Shown: positions 1 to 9,650, counted from the stretch's first letter. The stretch is DNA of 64,000 bases from Nitrosospira sp. 56-18 (GCA_001899235.1 MKVR01000013.1:43569-107568); one strand, 5' to 3'. Notes: generated by a model from the sequence alone, not told the origin. Numbers and translations: made by a program.

Positions 1-180
1 GTGATGTCCATTTCTATCCGTATATCACCTGACACCATGCGCCAGAACCACGATACCTGCGCGTTACCCGGCACCGCACAGTTCGCTGATGATCAAGTCG
101 CGCAAGGCAGGCCCAAGCCGTACCAGATGCCGGGATATGGGTGGCACAACAACACCAACCACGCAAACTGTCGTGACTGA
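1..180 (+). other. possible C-terminal end of an unidentified reading frame
   Basis: Frame 1 is open from the first base to a TGA ending at 180 and would give a 59-residue tail that is polar, with many Pro, Asn and His residues and ending in Cys-Arg-Asp. I recognise no family. It could be the 3' end of a gene cut by the window edge, or chance. The following bases to the next gene (181-293) show no clear feature apart from the ribosome binding site of that gene. Confidence 0.2.
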
Positions 181-293
181 CAGCTCCTGATGAGGTATCC
201 TTCGGGATGTCGGTAAGTTATGCTAGGCAACCACCGTTGTTGCACCGGAACTTGAATCCGCGCCACTGATAATTTGTAAAGAGGAAGAATTTA

Positions 294-491
294 ATGAGTT
301 CCAAACATATTGTATTTATTGTTGCTCTTGGTGCCATTTTGACTGGTTGTGGTGGTGGTGGCGGCGGAGCCCCTGAAGCAAATGCAACGAATTGTTCTGG
401 CGCGGGAATGCAGGCGGTGCTTCCAACTATCACTAACGAAGCCGAGCGGCAAGCATTTATTGATAAATGCCAATCCATTGCCGGAAAATAA
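294..491 (+). CDS. small glycine-rich lipoprotein, unknown function
   Basis: A 65-residue protein with a short hydrophobic N-terminal segment followed by the lipobox Leu-Thr-Gly-Cys at residues 16-19 and a run of seven glycines. This predicts export, lipidation and cleavage, leaving a mature peptide of about 46 residues. The ATG is preceded by a good ribosome binding site (GAGGAAG at 281-287). The mature part contains two further cysteines that could pair. I do not recognise a domain. It stands alone, with no gene close on either side. Real gene is likely because lipobox and ribosome binding site agree. Confidence 0.65.
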   Translation: MSSKHIVFIVALGAILTGCGGGGGGAPEANATNCSGAGMQAVLPTITNEAERQAFIDKCQSIAGK

Positions 492-595
492 AGCTGGGTA
501 GCTGAGTACAACTGACCTGCGCTAATGTATAGCAGTCGCGATCTCATCTGACAGAGTTTCCCGTTTGATAGGTGCAGTTGTCAGATCAGATTCAG

Positions 596-670
596 CCTGA
601 ATCCGGCGGTTGTAGCGAACTCACCATATAGGTGAACGTCAAAATGAGTGGTCAACTGCCGGACTCCAGG
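596..670 (-). repeat. short family-1 inverted-repeat element (copy A)
   Basis: The segment begins CCTGAATCCGGCGGTTG and ends with the near reverse complement (CAACTGCCGGACTCCAGG), so it has terminal inverted repeats. Its inner part (caccatataggtgaacgtc) matches the reverse complement of the inner part of the copies at 16711 and 56479. At 75 bp it looks like an internally deleted version of the roughly 230-bp element. Confidence 0.6.
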
Positions 671-1102
671 CCTCCTTTGCGCCGTTCAATGTTTGTATAG
701 GCATTCGGCCGCAACCCGTCTTTCCCTGATGGGTGCGGTCTTGCTCAGTTTCTTTCCACTCGACAACCTGATTGCGGTGCGCTCTCAAATCGCTGTCCCA
801 GTTCGGCCAGAATCTTCTCTCCCGCCAAGGCCGCTAATGCAACCCGCGCTTTGAACGCCGCTGGGCGCATCCGCCTCGTCATCTATCCCATCTTCCACTC
901 CAAATCAAAGCCCCCGCAGCGAATATTAAAAGGCGGCAGATCCTCCATTTATCCGGCACATCCAAATTTCCGAGACCAGTTTCATCGACACGCTCAATTG
1001 AAAATAAATTAAAGAAAAAGCCTATATTGCCGTAGATTTTCCTGAGGCAATAGACGCAATGACCAGCCCGAGGCACAGTCGAACGCTATCAAAGGAGGAT
1101 GA
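671..1102. other. non-coding stretch, nothing convincing
   Basis: I see no convincing gene here; the longest frames lack ribosome binding sites and recognisable sequence. The last bases carry the strong ribosome binding site (AAAGGAGG) of the next small gene. Confidence 0.4.
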
Positions 1103-1294
1103 ATGGCAGCAATTACCGTTATGTATTACGACACCTATAGCAAAATCGCGGACGACATGATCAGGTCAAGAAGGCCCGCCACGTATGAGGTCATCATTGA
1201 ACATGTCAAGGGAATCCCGATACCCGAAACAGAGCTGCAAGTGGATGATGCCTGGCTGGACCAGAATGGATTTCTTAAAGAGGGCTATCTTTGA
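1103..1294 (+). CDS. small hypothetical protein
   Basis: A 63-residue acidic protein whose ATG follows a near-perfect ribosome binding site, AAAGGAGG at about 1090-1098. It starts with a Tyr-Tyr-Asp-Thr-Tyr stretch loosely like the start of the DUF2024 protein at 49504, but the rest does not match, so I do not assign it to that family. There is no signal peptide or membrane segment. It is convergent with the TlpA-like gene that ends at 1405. Function unknown. Confidence 0.55.
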   Translation: MAAITVMYYDTYSKIADDMIRSRRPATYEVIIEHVKGIPIPETELQVDDAWLDQNGFLKEGYL

Positions 1295-1404
1295 GAGGGA
1301 TGCGCGCCAGTGCAATAACGGAAACGTCTATTGAGGCAGGATATATTTCCTGGTCTTGCGAGGCGTTTGTTCGTATGGTATTCAATCCTATTCGATTGTC
1401 TTCG

Positions 1405-1953
1405 TTACAACAGCGGCCCCACGATGCCTTCCAGCTTGTCCTTACTGAGGCGTCCCAGTTTTGTGCCGACGATGGTGCCGCTACGGTCGATGACGACAGT
1501 AAAAGGTAGCGCGCCCTGCTTGTTTCCCGCGGCATCCGCCAGGGACATGGCGTTCATATCCCCCACGAGCACCGGATAGTTGATCCCGATATCCTTGCTG
1601 AATGCAGCCGCGCGTTCGGGCTGGTCGATGGCGATCCCGATGAACACCAGCCCGCGGTCCCTGAACTTGTTCTGAAGCTCGATGAATTCCGGAATTTCCG
1701 CCCGGCAGGGCTCGCACCAGCTCGCCCAGAAATTGACCACCATGACCTGGTCGCGCCATTGGGAGATGGCTTGGCTCTTTCCTTCGAGATCGGGCAATGT
1801 GGCCGAGATGATGGCCGCCGCCCCCTTGCTCGCGACATCCGCCGATACCGGCGGGACGCTGCTCTTGGAGAGATGGCCGCGCAATAAAAAGCCGGCAGTG
1901 ATGGCAAGCAGCGCCGTTGCTATGAATAGCGTTATCTGTTGCGATTTCGTCAT
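1405..1953 (-). CDS. TlpA-family thioredoxin-like protein
   Basis: A 182-residue membrane-anchored thiol-disulfide oxidoreductase of the TlpA/ResA/CcmG type. Residues 7-25 form an uncleaved-looking signal anchor, and the thioredoxin fold follows from about residue 45. The active site is Trp-Cys-Glu-Pro-Cys (residues 79-83), and the cis-proline lies in the Gly-Ala-Leu-Pro-Phe segment near residue 150. These proteins face the periplasm and reduce specific cysteines, for instance in apocytochrome c. It lies about 110 bp downstream of dsbD on the same strand, and DsbD is the usual electron donor to such proteins, so a shared redox pathway is likely. The exact client cannot be read from sequence. 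Confidence 0.9.
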   Translation of the reverse strand: MTKSQQITLFIATALLAITAGFLLRGHLSKSSVPPVSADVASKGAAAIISATLPDLEGKSQAISQWRDQVMVVNFWASWCEPCRAEIPEFIELQNKFRDRGLVFIGIAIDQPERAAAFSKDIGINYPVLVGDMNAMSLADAAGNKQGALPFTVVIDRSGTIVGTKLGRLSKDKLEGIVGPLL

Positions 1954-2067
1954 TTCGTGCCCTTGAAAAAGTTACCCGGATCGACGATCGCCCACGCAGC
2001 CCATTTCAGGCGGGCATAACCTGCGATGCGATGCGGATGGGATTGCCAAACGAGGAATCGGGATTCC

Positions 2068-4068
2068 CTATATCAGCACGGCATTGAGTATGTTGATAAA
2101 ACGCTCCGTGTCCTGGAACCCGATAAGCCGGATATTGGGAATGTCGCGCCCTGCCCGGTCGATGAAAAGAATGCCGGGCGGGCCAAACAGCTTGAAGCGC
2201 TTGAGCAGCGCCAAATCGGCCGGCGTGCCGGCAGTCACGTCCACCTGCAACAGCACCACGTCTTTCAACCGCGACTGCACCTTGGGATCGGTAAAGGTGA
2301 ATCGCTCCATTTCCTTGCACGAAATGCACCAGTCCGCGTAAAAATCCACCATGACGTACTTATCGCGCGACTGGGCGATGCGCTGATCGAGTTCGGCCAC
2401 CGTCCTGACTCTTTGAAATTCGAGGTGCTGGCCCTGCGCGGCGCGGGTTCCATCCACCTCGGCATTTATTCCGGCAATGCCTATTTTGGAAAGCGGCTGC
2501 AGGATATCCCGGCTGCCCGACAGCACACCGATCAGCAGCGCGACGCCGACCAGCAGTGCGATCATCCCGATGCCTTTCATGAATTTCCGGAATCCCGATG
2601 CGTCGGGTTTCAGCGGATCGACGGCATGAAGATAAATCGCGGAAACGATCAGCAGGGCCGACCACAGCAGCATGTGCGCTACGGCGGGGATCACCGGCGA
2701 GATCAGCCAGATTGCGACTCCGAGCAGAAGCCCCCCGAAGAACTGTTTCACCGCCTCCATCCAGGGCCCCGCCTTGGGCAGCAGCGCGCCGGCGGAAGCG
2801 CCGAGTAGAAGCAGCGGCACGCCCATACCCAGCGCCATGACGAACAACGCCGAGCCTCCCAGCAGCACATCCCGCGTCTGGCTGATATAGAGCAGGGCTC
2901 CGGCCAGCGGGGCCGCGACGCACGGCCCGACGATCAGCGCCGACAAGGCGCCCATGCCGAATACCCCGGTCAAATGGCCGCCCCTCAGTTGCCCGGCTTC
3001 AGCAGTAAGCTTGCTCTGGAAAAAAGTGGGAAGCTGCAGTTCATAGAAGCCGAACATCGAAAAAGCCAGGGTCACGAAGATCAGCGCAAATGCGCCCAGC
3101 ACCCAGGCATTCTGCAATGCAGCGGCCAGCATCGCACCGGAAAGGCCCGCCGCCACGCCCGCGATCGCATAGGTTATCGCCATCCCCATGACATAGGCCA
3201 GGGACAGGATGAACCCCCGGCCGCGGGTGATATGCTCGCCACGGTTGGCGATGATGCCGGACAAAATAGGGAACATCGGGAATACGCAGGGGGTGAACGA
3301 GAGCAGCAGGCCGATGCCGAAGAAGCCTGTCAGGATCATCCAGAAGTCACCGCTCTCGAACATGCGCTCGATCTTGAGCGATTCGGTCTCGATGGCAGGA
3401 CCGGCGGGAGAAGTCTGGAACAGTTCGTCAGCGGAGCCCGGCTTGCCTGCCCCACCCGCCGGAAAAGTCCCAGGTGCGGCAACCGCATTGCCGCTGACCG
3501 CATTGGCCATCACCCCCGCCGCAGCTTTCGCCATGGGGAGCGTCAGCTCCACGACCTTGCTGATAGGCGCATAGCATACGCCTATCGGCTCGTTGCACCC
3601 CTGGTAAGTCGCCACCAGCGTCAGCTTTTCTGCTGCCGGCGTCCCGCGCTTGAGCGCGATGCGCGCTTCGAAGGGCTTGTGGAAGACTTCGACCTGGCCG
3701 AATGTCACGTCGCTTTTCGGCGTGCCCGCGGGCATCGATATGTTTTCGACCGATGTTCCGGAAGCCGGATCTTCCGCGGATTCCCTGGGTTTGAACGCAA
3801 CCTTGTCCCGGTACAGGTAATAGTCTTTCGCCGGCGTGAACTGGGCGACCAGCGTGTTCTCGTCCTGTACCCGCACCGTCATCTTGAACGCCTGGTCCGG
3901 AGGCAGCAGTTCCTGCTCGGTCTGATCCAGGCTCGAACCGAGCTTTTGCAATTCGGACAGAAATCCGAACGAGCCCTTATCCCCGGGTTCGGCGAGCGCG
4001 TGCGGGGCCAGAAAAACAAGCAGCAGCAGGAAGTATCGAATCGGGCGCATGGAAATTGTGTCAGTCAT
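2068..4068 (-). CDS. dsbD: thiol:disulfide interchange protein DsbD
   Basis: A 666-residue DsbD, which carries electrons from cytoplasmic thioredoxin across the inner membrane to periplasmic thiol proteins. A signal peptide (about residues 7-26) leads into the periplasmic alpha domain, with its cysteine pair in Cys-Asn-Glu-Pro-Ile-Gly-Val-Cys. A central block of about eight membrane segments follows, with the conserved cysteines in Thr-Pro-Cys-Val-Phe-Pro and Val-Gly-Pro-Cys-Val. The C-terminal thioredoxin domain has Asp-Trp-Cys-Ile-Ser-Cys near residue 580. All three cysteine pairs are present, so it should be functional. The ATG at 4068 overlaps the cutA stop by eight bases. An in-frame ATG six codons later gives a neater signal peptide and is an alternative start. 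Confidence 0.95.
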   Translation of the reverse strand: MTDTISMRPIRYFLLLLVFLAPHALAEPGDKGSFGFLSELQKLGSSLDQTEQELLPPDQAFKMTVRVQDENTLVAQFTPAKDYYLYRDKVAFKPRESAEDPASGTSVENISMPAGTPKSDVTFGQVEVFHKPFEARIALKRGTPAAEKLTLVATYQGCNEPIGVCYAPISKVVELTLPMAKAAAGVMANAVSGNAVAAPGTFPAGGAGKPGSADELFQTSPAGPAIETESLKIERMFESGDFWMILTGFFGIGLLLSFTPCVFPMFPILSGIIANRGEHITRGRGFILSLAYVMGMAITYAIAGVAAGLSGAMLAAALQNAWVLGAFALIFVTLAFSMFGFYELQLPTFFQSKLTAEAGQLRGGHLTGVFGMGALSALIVGPCVAAPLAGALLYISQTRDVLLGGSALFVMALGMGVPLLLLGASAGALLPKAGPWMEAVKQFFGGLLLGVAIWLISPVIPAVAHMLLWSALLIVSAIYLHAVDPLKPDASGFRKFMKGIGMIALLVGVALLIGVLSGSRDILQPLSKIGIAGINAEVDGTRAAQGQHLEFQRVRTVAELDQRIAQSRDKYVMVDFYADWCISCKEMERFTFTDPKVQSRLKDVVLLQVDVTAGTPADLALLKRFKLFGPPGILFIDRAGRDIPNIRLIGFQDTERFINILNAVLI

Positions 4069-4402
4069 CTTTGATAGGCGCTGCTGTTGCCGCCGTTTCG
4101 GCGGCTATCCATTTCAAATAGGCGGGCAAACCACTGCTGATTGGGACAGCAATGACTTCGGGGAGTTCGTACGGATGCTCCGACTTTATCAACTGCTCCA
4201 CGGCCGCGTAATGCCGAGCCAGCGTTTTAATGAATAGCGGCACTTCGCTGGCGGTTTCGCTTTTGTCGTGCCACCAGTAAACCGATACGCAGTCCGCAAG
4301 CACATTGACGCAAGCCGCCAGCCGCGCTTCGACCAGTTTCTGCGCCAGCGCCAGGGCTTGAGTCCTGTCCGGAAGGTTGGTGATAACGAGTATATGCTCC
4401 AC
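4061..4402 (-). CDS. cutA: divalent-cation tolerance protein CutA
   Basis: A 113-residue CutA1, a small trimeric protein linked to copper and divalent-cation tolerance. The core matches the family from the first strand (Val-Ile-Thr-Asn-Leu-Pro-Asp) through Ala-Cys-Val-Asn-Val, Tyr-Trp-Trp and the His-Pro-Tyr-Glu-Leu-Pro-Glu motif. I chose the GTG at 4402 because it gives the family's usual N-terminus; the longer upstream frame reads back through the preceding gene. The stop overlaps the dsbD start, so cutA and dsbD are translationally coupled, an arrangement common in proteobacteria. Confidence 0.9.
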   Translation of the reverse strand: MEHILVITNLPDRTQALALAQKLVEARLAACVNVLADCVSVYWWHDKSETASEVPLFIKTLARHYAAVEQLIKSEHPYELPEVIAVPISSGLPAYLKWIAAETAATAAPIKDD

Positions 4403-4446
4403 GGTATAAGCGCCTTCGCTAGCCCGTCTGGTAAAAATAGCGAATT

Positions 4447-5394
4447 TTACCCGCTTTCCGCGCCGGTTGCTGCGCACTCCGCAATACCATCCTCCACCGT
4501 CGGATAGCGCAGGTTGACATGCAATTCGCGCTTCATGCGGTGATTCGCCAATCGCCGCGATTCCCGCATGAAGGAAAGCAGGCTCGGCGATATGCATTCC
4601 TCGGCCTGGGTGCGGGTGATGCGGGGCGGATGAGGCAAGCCGAATTTGTCCGCTATCAGGTCGAAATATTCGCCCATTTTCAGTTCAGAGTCATCGGAAG
4701 CGTGATAAACGCGACCAGGGAGGGCATGGCGCAGTGCGGCAGCGAGAATCCGCGCGAGATCGTCGGCATGGATATGATTGGTATAGCTGTCCACTTCCGG
4801 CAGCAGCGCCGGCGTTCCGGCTCGCACCCGCTCCAGCGGGATGCGATCGCAGGCGTAGATCCCGGGCACGCGAAAGACCGAAACCTTCACCCCATTTCTT
4901 CGCCCCCAGTGGCGCAACTGCCTTTCCGCATCGACTCGTCGCAACGCGCGGCCGGTTTGTGGATTGGTTTCGCGGGTTTCCTCGATCAGCGCCCCGTGGC
5001 AGTCGCCGTACACACCGCTGGTACTGATGTAGACAAGCTGATGTGGTAACATTGCCGACTTTGCGTTCGCGCGGGTCGCATGTTCCCCATGCGCCGTCAG
5101 CGCTGCCAGCAGGTTGGCCGTGCGCGTGTCCCGGTTGCCGTGTGCGGGCGGAGGCGCCAGGTGCAAAACTGCACGAGCCACCCCTGCGAGTTTGCGCAGG
5201 CTTTGCCGCCGGTCCAGGTCTCCGGCCACCGGAATGATGCCGTGCGAACGCAACAAGGCGCGGTTGTCGGAGCGCCTGCACAGGCCGAGCAGTCTATAGC
5301 GCGCACGCAACAATGCGGCTGCGCGGAAAGCGATATCACCACAGCCGACGATCAGTAGCGTTGGTTTCGTTGCTCTCTTTTTATTTGTAGCCAT
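4447..5394 (-). CDS. NAD(P)-dependent epimerase/dehydratase family protein (YeeZ-like)
   Basis: A 315-residue extended short-chain dehydrogenase of the YeeZ type. It has an N-terminal nucleotide-binding motif (Gly-Cys-Gly-Asp-Ile-Ala), the Ser-Thr-Ser-Gly-Val-Tyr-Gly segment and later family blocks (Thr-Asn-His-Ile-His-Ala-Asp-Asp-Leu-Ala). The usual Tyr-x-x-x-Lys catalytic pair is not clear, so the reaction is uncertain. I place the start at the ATG at 5394; an upstream ATG at 5424 would run almost into the divergent reductase gene. It is the first gene of the minus-strand group with cutA, dsbD and the TlpA-like gene. Confidence 0.8.
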   Translation of the reverse strand: MATNKKRATKPTLLIVGCGDIAFRAAALLRARYRLLGLCRRSDNRALLRSHGIIPVAGDLDRRQSLRKLAGVARAVLHLAPPPAHGNRDTRTANLLAALTAHGEHATRANAKSAMLPHQLVYISTSGVYGDCHGALIEETRETNPQTGRALRRVDAERQLRHWGRRNGVKVSVFRVPGIYACDRIPLERVRAGTPALLPEVDSYTNHIHADDLARILAAALRHALPGRVYHASDDSELKMGEYFDLIADKFGLPHPPRITRTQAEECISPSLLSFMRESRRLANHRMKRELHVNLRYPTVEDGIAECAATGAESG

Positions 5395-5427
5395 TTTTGA
5401 TTGCTCAGCTTGTCGTATTGTCATTCA

Positions 5428-6513
5428 ATGCCATACCAAATTACCATCAATCCGAGCAATCACGTTTTTATTGCCGAGTCCGGAGAAACGGTCCTGCAGG
5501 CCGCACTTCGCGAAGGCTTTGCGCTTCCTTACGGCTGCCGTAATGGCGCATGCGGAACCTGCAAGGGGAAAATCATACAGGGAACGGTCGATTTCGGCAG
5601 CCACAATGAAGATACGCTTACGGAAATGGAAAAGCGGGCAGGAATGGCCTTGTTTTGCTGTGCTACGCCATTATCGGATCTGGTAATCGAAAGCCGTGAA
5701 ATCGGTGCAATGAAGGATATCAAGATCAAGACCCTGCCCTGCCGCGTGCATAAGCTGGAGCGGGTGGCGCCCGGCGTGATGATTATTTCCCTGAAATTGC
5801 CGGCCAGCGAAAGGCTGCAATTTCTTCCGGGACAATACATTGACATCCTGATGAAGGATGGCAAGCGCAGGAGCTTCTCCCTGGCTAACGCGCCGCACGA
5901 TGACGAGCTGCTGCAATTGCACGTGCGCAATTATCCTGGCGGCACGTTTGCCGAGCACGTATTCACCCGCATGAAGGAGAAGGATATCCTGCGTTTCGAA
6001 GGACCGCTCGGCACCTTTTTCCTGCACGAGGATTCCGACAAGCCCATCATTTTCGTAGCTAGCGGCACCGGGTTCGCGCCAGTCAAAAGCATCCTCGAGC
6101 ATGCATTCTACATAAGAAACATCCAGGGCAGCGAGCGGCAGATGGTTCTTTACTGGGGCAACCGCACCAGGGCGGACATGTACATACCGGAGCTGCCAGG
6201 ATTATGGCAGCAGGAGCACGAAAATTTCACGTTTATCCCGGTGCTGTCCGAAGCGTTGCCCGGGGATGACTGGAACGGAAGGACAGGATTGGTGCACGCG
6301 GCGGTGATGCAGGATTTCGATTCCCTTGCCGGATACCAGGTTTATGCGTGCGGGGCGCCAGGAATGGTGGAAGCGGCCCACCGGGATTTCACCCGCCATC
6401 GGGGGCTGCCGGAAGAAGAGTTTTTTTCCGACGCGTTTACGGTATCTTCCGGTTCTACCACCGGTTCTTTCGATACATCCGGCGAACCCCCGGAAGTAGG
6501 ACTGCAAAAGTAG
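5428..6513 (+). CDS. 2Fe-2S ferredoxin/FNR-type reductase (annotated elsewhere as CDP-6-deoxy-delta-3,4-glucoseen reductase-like)
   Basis: A 361-residue single-chain NAD(P)H reductase. Residues 1-90 form a plant-type 2Fe-2S ferredoxin with ligands Cys37, Cys42, Cys45 and a fourth cysteine at 77 or 78. An FAD domain with Arg-Arg-Ser-Phe-Ser-Leu-Ala and an NAD domain with Gly-Thr-Gly-Phe-Ala-Pro follow. Close relatives in betaproteobacteria are usually labelled as the glucoseen reductase AscD, but no deoxysugar genes are nearby, so the true electron acceptor is unknown. The ATG at 5428 fits the ferredoxin N-terminus; the frame is open further upstream and no strong ribosome binding site is visible. 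It is transcribed divergently from the epimerase gene. Confidence 0.85.
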   Translation: MPYQITINPSNHVFIAESGETVLQAALREGFALPYGCRNGACGTCKGKIIQGTVDFGSHNEDTLTEMEKRAGMALFCCATPLSDLVIESREIGAMKDIKIKTLPCRVHKLERVAPGVMIISLKLPASERLQFLPGQYIDILMKDGKRRSFSLANAPHDDELLQLHVRNYPGGTFAEHVFTRMKEKDILRFEGPLGTFFLHEDSDKPIIFVASGTGFAPVKSILEHAFYIRNIQGSERQMVLYWGNRTRADMYIPELPGLWQQEHENFTFIPVLSEALPGDDWNGRTGLVHAAVMQDFDSLAGYQVYACGAPGMVEAAHRDFTRHRGLPEEEFFSDAFTVSSGSTTGSFDTSGEPPEVGLQK

Positions 6514-6564
6514 CGCTGCTCATAGCGTACCGGTATCGTCTCGCTGGCTGCCACCATTCGTCTG

Positions 6565-7785
6565 TTATTCACTGCCGCCTCCGCCGGCGACCTCGAGCCT
6601 GCGCAATGCAAGCTCCAGCCCTTTGCCATAATGATCTCTGGCGAGCTCGGACTGGCCGATTTTCTGGTTCAGTTGCGCCAGTGCCAGGTGGGCGGGGTGG
6701 CTGGGTTCGACTGACAGGCTCGCTTCCAGGTAGCTTTGCGCTTTGCCCCACAACTCGCTGTGCACGCACAACTTGCCAAGCGCGAGCAGCAGACTGGCGT
6801 CATTGGGATGGGATTTCAGCCAGCTCTCGGCGCGTTCGATCTGCCTGATCGCATCATTTCCCAGGCATTCCGCATACAATCCCGCCAGTTCCGAATCCCA
6901 TTGCCTGTCCAGGCTTTGCTCGATGATCTGATGCGCTGCTGCGCAATCTCCTATGGACAGGCAGGCACGGACAGCAGTGGCGGCCACCCGGACATCCTTC
7001 TTATCGGATGACGACATGTTTCTCCAATATTCCTTCAAGGTTTCCGGGTTCAGCACCTTGTGCCTGATATTTTCTATGTGGGCATGGCGCCGCAATTGCT
7101 CGATTACCGTCTTGTCCAGCGCATTGCGCTGCTCCAGCTGCTTGAGCAGGTCCAGCACGGCATACCAGTTTCCGGATAATTGCTGCGCCTTCAATTCCAG
7201 CCGCAAGGCGGCGGTATGCAGCGGTGCCCCCGTGGAGCGCAGCGAGTTCAATATTTTCAATGCTTCCCCGGCGTGCTGTTCGTCCAGCAGCATCTCTGCC
7301 TGGGTTATCAGCCGCACGGTGACTTCCCTGGGCGCGAATCCTTCCGCTTTTGACAGAAACTCGTCGCGTTGCGGATATTTTCTCAGCTCGTGCGCGGAGC
7401 GGGCTCCCACCAGAGCATTGATCGTGCTGACGCGCGGCGATTCCTCCAGCTCGAGAGCCGCGGCGGCTGTTTTTTCGGCTTTGGCGTAGCGCCCTTCAAA
7501 AAAGGCCTTCAGGCCGTCCAGCATCATCCTGCGTGCCTTCTCCCGGCGCCGGCGCACGCGAAATTGACGCACCTCGGCGGGTATCCCCAGGATGATGGCG
7601 ATGAGCCGCACGAAGAAATAGCCGATAAGAATGGTGGCGAGCAGCAGCACGACCATGAGATTGAGCGAGATTTCCACCCGGTAAGGCGGGGCTACCATCA
7701 GTACATAGCCGTTGTTGTACTTGGCGGCGATGGTAACGGCCACCGCCACGGCGGATAGCGCCAGCAGCCAGAGCACCGCCTTCAT
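6565..7785 (-). CDS. hemY: heme biosynthesis operon protein HemY (TPR membrane protein)
   Basis: A 406-residue protein of the proteobacterial HemY family, not the protoporphyrinogen oxidase of the same name. Two N-terminal membrane segments (about residues 3-21 and 42-65) are followed by a cytoplasmic run of TPR-like helices. It is the last gene of the hemC-hemD-hemX-hemY operon and its start is directly behind the hemX stop. Its molecular role is not settled; the operon position suggests support of porphyrin synthesis at the inner membrane. It converges on the reductase gene that ends at 6513. Confidence 0.9.
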   Translation of the reverse strand: MKAVLWLLALSAVAVAVTIAAKYNNGYVLMVAPPYRVEISLNLMVVLLLATILIGYFFVRLIAIILGIPAEVRQFRVRRRREKARRMMLDGLKAFFEGRYAKAEKTAAAALELEESPRVSTINALVGARSAHELRKYPQRDEFLSKAEGFAPREVTVRLITQAEMLLDEQHAGEALKILNSLRSTGAPLHTAALRLELKAQQLSGNWYAVLDLLKQLEQRNALDKTVIEQLRRHAHIENIRHKVLNPETLKEYWRNMSSSDKKDVRVAATAVRACLSIGDCAAAHQIIEQSLDRQWDSELAGLYAECLGNDAIRQIERAESWLKSHPNDASLLLALGKLCVHSELWGKAQSYLEASLSVEPSHPAHLALAQLNQKIGQSELARDHYGKGLELALRRLEVAGGGGSE

Positions 7786-7786
7786 G

Positions 7787-8836
7787 CTACTTTCCCTTAT
7801 CCCTGGCTAACCGGTATTTGCGGATGGCATCGAGGCTGGCCGAAATAAGAGGCAGCTCCACGCCCACGTCGCTGTCGCGCAATTCCCGCAATGTCTCGAG
7901 CATGCTGGAGACCGCCTCCGAACGGGTATCAAAATACCGGTCGGTCCAGTTGAGAGATGCTTCGATATCCGCCTTGAAGCTGGCCGGGTTGCGCGCCAGC
8001 AAGGCGTTCCGCGCCGATAGCAGGCGCAGCCGCAGATTTTCGCGGAGGAAGTACGCTTGCGAGGGCGGCAGAAGCGCAATATCGGGCTTGTTCATGTTCT
8101 GCACGCGAACCAGTTGTTTCATATCCTCCCATACTTCGCGGATCAATCGCAGCCATGTGCTTTCGGTGTCCGGTCTGTCCGGAGAAGGTTTTGGTTCCTC
8201 GGGCCGAAGCTCCAAGGCCAGCGGCAGCTTGTCGATTTCCCTTGCGAGGCTGTCCAGGCGCAGGCTCATCCCCACTGTATCGACGTACGGAGCGGTTTTC
8301 AAAAGATCCATGTCCAGGGACAGAATCTTGCGCACGGGGGTCAGTTGGGGGCGCTCGATGCGCTGCAGGCGGACATCGGCTTCCTGCAGGGCGATCAACG
8401 CCGCCTTGACGTTGTTCGCCAGCTGCAATTGCTGGTTGGCTATGAGCAGCAGCTGCTCGACCTCTTCCAGGGTTACTTCGTCGCGGCTTTTCGTCAGTTC
8501 CTGATAGAGCGCTTCCAGGGCCAGTTGCTCGCTTTGAGATTCGGACAGCTTCGCGTCGAGCGCTCCTACTTTCGACTCCATCCTGCGTCCCGCTTCAGAC
8601 GCCTCGCCCGCAAGGTAGCGCGATTCCTTGCTGAACGTCTCCGCCTCTGCCAGCCGTTTGGCGAGCTCATGCTGCAATTCGGAAATCTGGCTCCGGTTGT
8701 CATACCATTGCCAGGCCATGGCTGCAGCGAAGATCGCAGCCAGGATCAGTACTGGGACAATATCCTTGGGCCATTCCCTTCGCGATGCTGCTGTGGTTGT
8801 ATCGCCTTTCTGGATATTCGCGCCCATGTCACTCAT
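7787..8836 (-). CDS. hemX: HemX, putative uroporphyrinogen-III C-methyltransferase-like membrane protein
   Basis: A 349-residue HemX-family protein with one N-terminal membrane segment (Val-Leu-Ile-Leu-Ala-Ala-Ile-Phe) at about residues 28-42 and a long helical, coiled-coil-rich outer part. The family is often labelled methyltransferase, but it has no SAM-binding motif I can see, so that label should not be taken as function. The ATG at 8836 overlaps the hemD stop by eight bases; longer starts would lie well inside hemD. It belongs to the hem operon. Confidence 0.88.
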   Translation of the reverse strand: MSDMGANIQKGDTTTAASRREWPKDIVPVLILAAIFAAAMAWQWYDNRSQISELQHELAKRLAEAETFSKESRYLAGEASEAGRRMESKVGALDAKLSESQSEQLALEALYQELTKSRDEVTLEEVEQLLLIANQQLQLANNVKAALIALQEADVRLQRIERPQLTPVRKILSLDMDLLKTAPYVDTVGMSLRLDSLAREIDKLPLALELRPEEPKPSPDRPDTESTWLRLIREVWEDMKQLVRVQNMNKPDIALLPPSQAYFLRENLRLRLLSARNALLARNPASFKADIEASLNWTDRYFDTRSEAVSSMLETLRELRDSDVGVELPLISASLDAIRKYRLARDKGK

Positions 8837-9650
8837 GTTTTTGCTGAAACGCAAGGCTTGCCTTGCCCTTTCCAGGGGACCGAAAATAGTCCAGCAAGCC
8901 CTGCAGCAGACCTTCATCGCCCATTTCGGTGAGAATCACTTGCGCAACTCCCAGCGTTCGCGCAGTCTGGGCTATGCGCTCGTGAGGCGCGAATAGCGGT
9001 GTTGCGGTCAACCAGGCTCTGCCGGATTCATCGAGCATCTCGAACAGGTTACGCAATCCTTCGCTGCTGGTGATGGTTATGCCGCCGATTTTCATTTTTT
9101 TCCAGCTTTTCAGCGACTGGACGACATCGGCATCAGGCCTGGCGCGACGGTAACAGGATACGTATTCGAGAATGGCGCCCCGCTTCTTCAGCGTTTCGCC
9201 CAGCAGCTCGCGGCCGCCTTCCCCACGAAAAATCACCACGCGCTTGCCTTCGACTTGCCGCAATTCTGCCATATCCAGCAAGGCTTCGCTGTCAAAACGC
9301 ACTGTCGGCGCAATGACGGATTCCACGCCAAATTTTTTCAGCGCTTTCACCGTGCCCTGGCCAACCGCCACCATCTTCAATGCCGGCAGCAAGGATTGCG
9401 GTGTTTCCTTTGCAACGATCAGGCTCATTGCCTTATCGACCGCGTTTGGGCTGACGAATACCGCGAGATGGAACTCATGCAGCCGGTCGATCAGGCTTAG
9501 CAATGGCTGCCGATCTTCCAGATCCTGGATCTCCAGGACAGGAAACAGAACAGGATTTCCTCCCTCGGCACGTATCTTTTCCGACAGCCTTGCCGCCTGG
9601 TGTTGCGGGCGCGTGACGAGGATATTGATTCCGGCGAGGGCATCCGTCAC
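8829..9650 (-). CDS. hemD: uroporphyrinogen-III synthase
   Basis: A 273-residue HemD, which closes and inverts ring D of hydroxymethylbilane to give uroporphyrinogen III. The N-terminal signature Ile-Leu-Val-Thr-Arg-Pro, the two-lobed pattern and the Thr-Ser-Ser-Glu-Gly-Leu-Arg-Asn motif in the second half fit the family. Translation starts at a GTG whose GTGA overlaps the hemC stop, so the two are coupled. Confidence 0.93.
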   Translation of the reverse strand: MTDALAGINILVTRPQHQAARLSEKIRAEGGNPVLFPVLEIQDLEDRQPLLSLIDRLHEFHLAVFVSPNAVDKAMSLIVAKETPQSLLPALKMVAVGQGTVKALKKFGVESVIAPTVRFDSEALLDMAELRQVEGKRVVIFRGEGGRELLGETLKKRGAILEYVSCYRRARPDADVVQSLKSWKKMKIGGITITSSEGLRNLFEMLDESGRAWLTATPLFAPHERIAQTARTLGVAQVILTEMGDEGLLQGLLDYFRSPGKGKASLAFQQKHE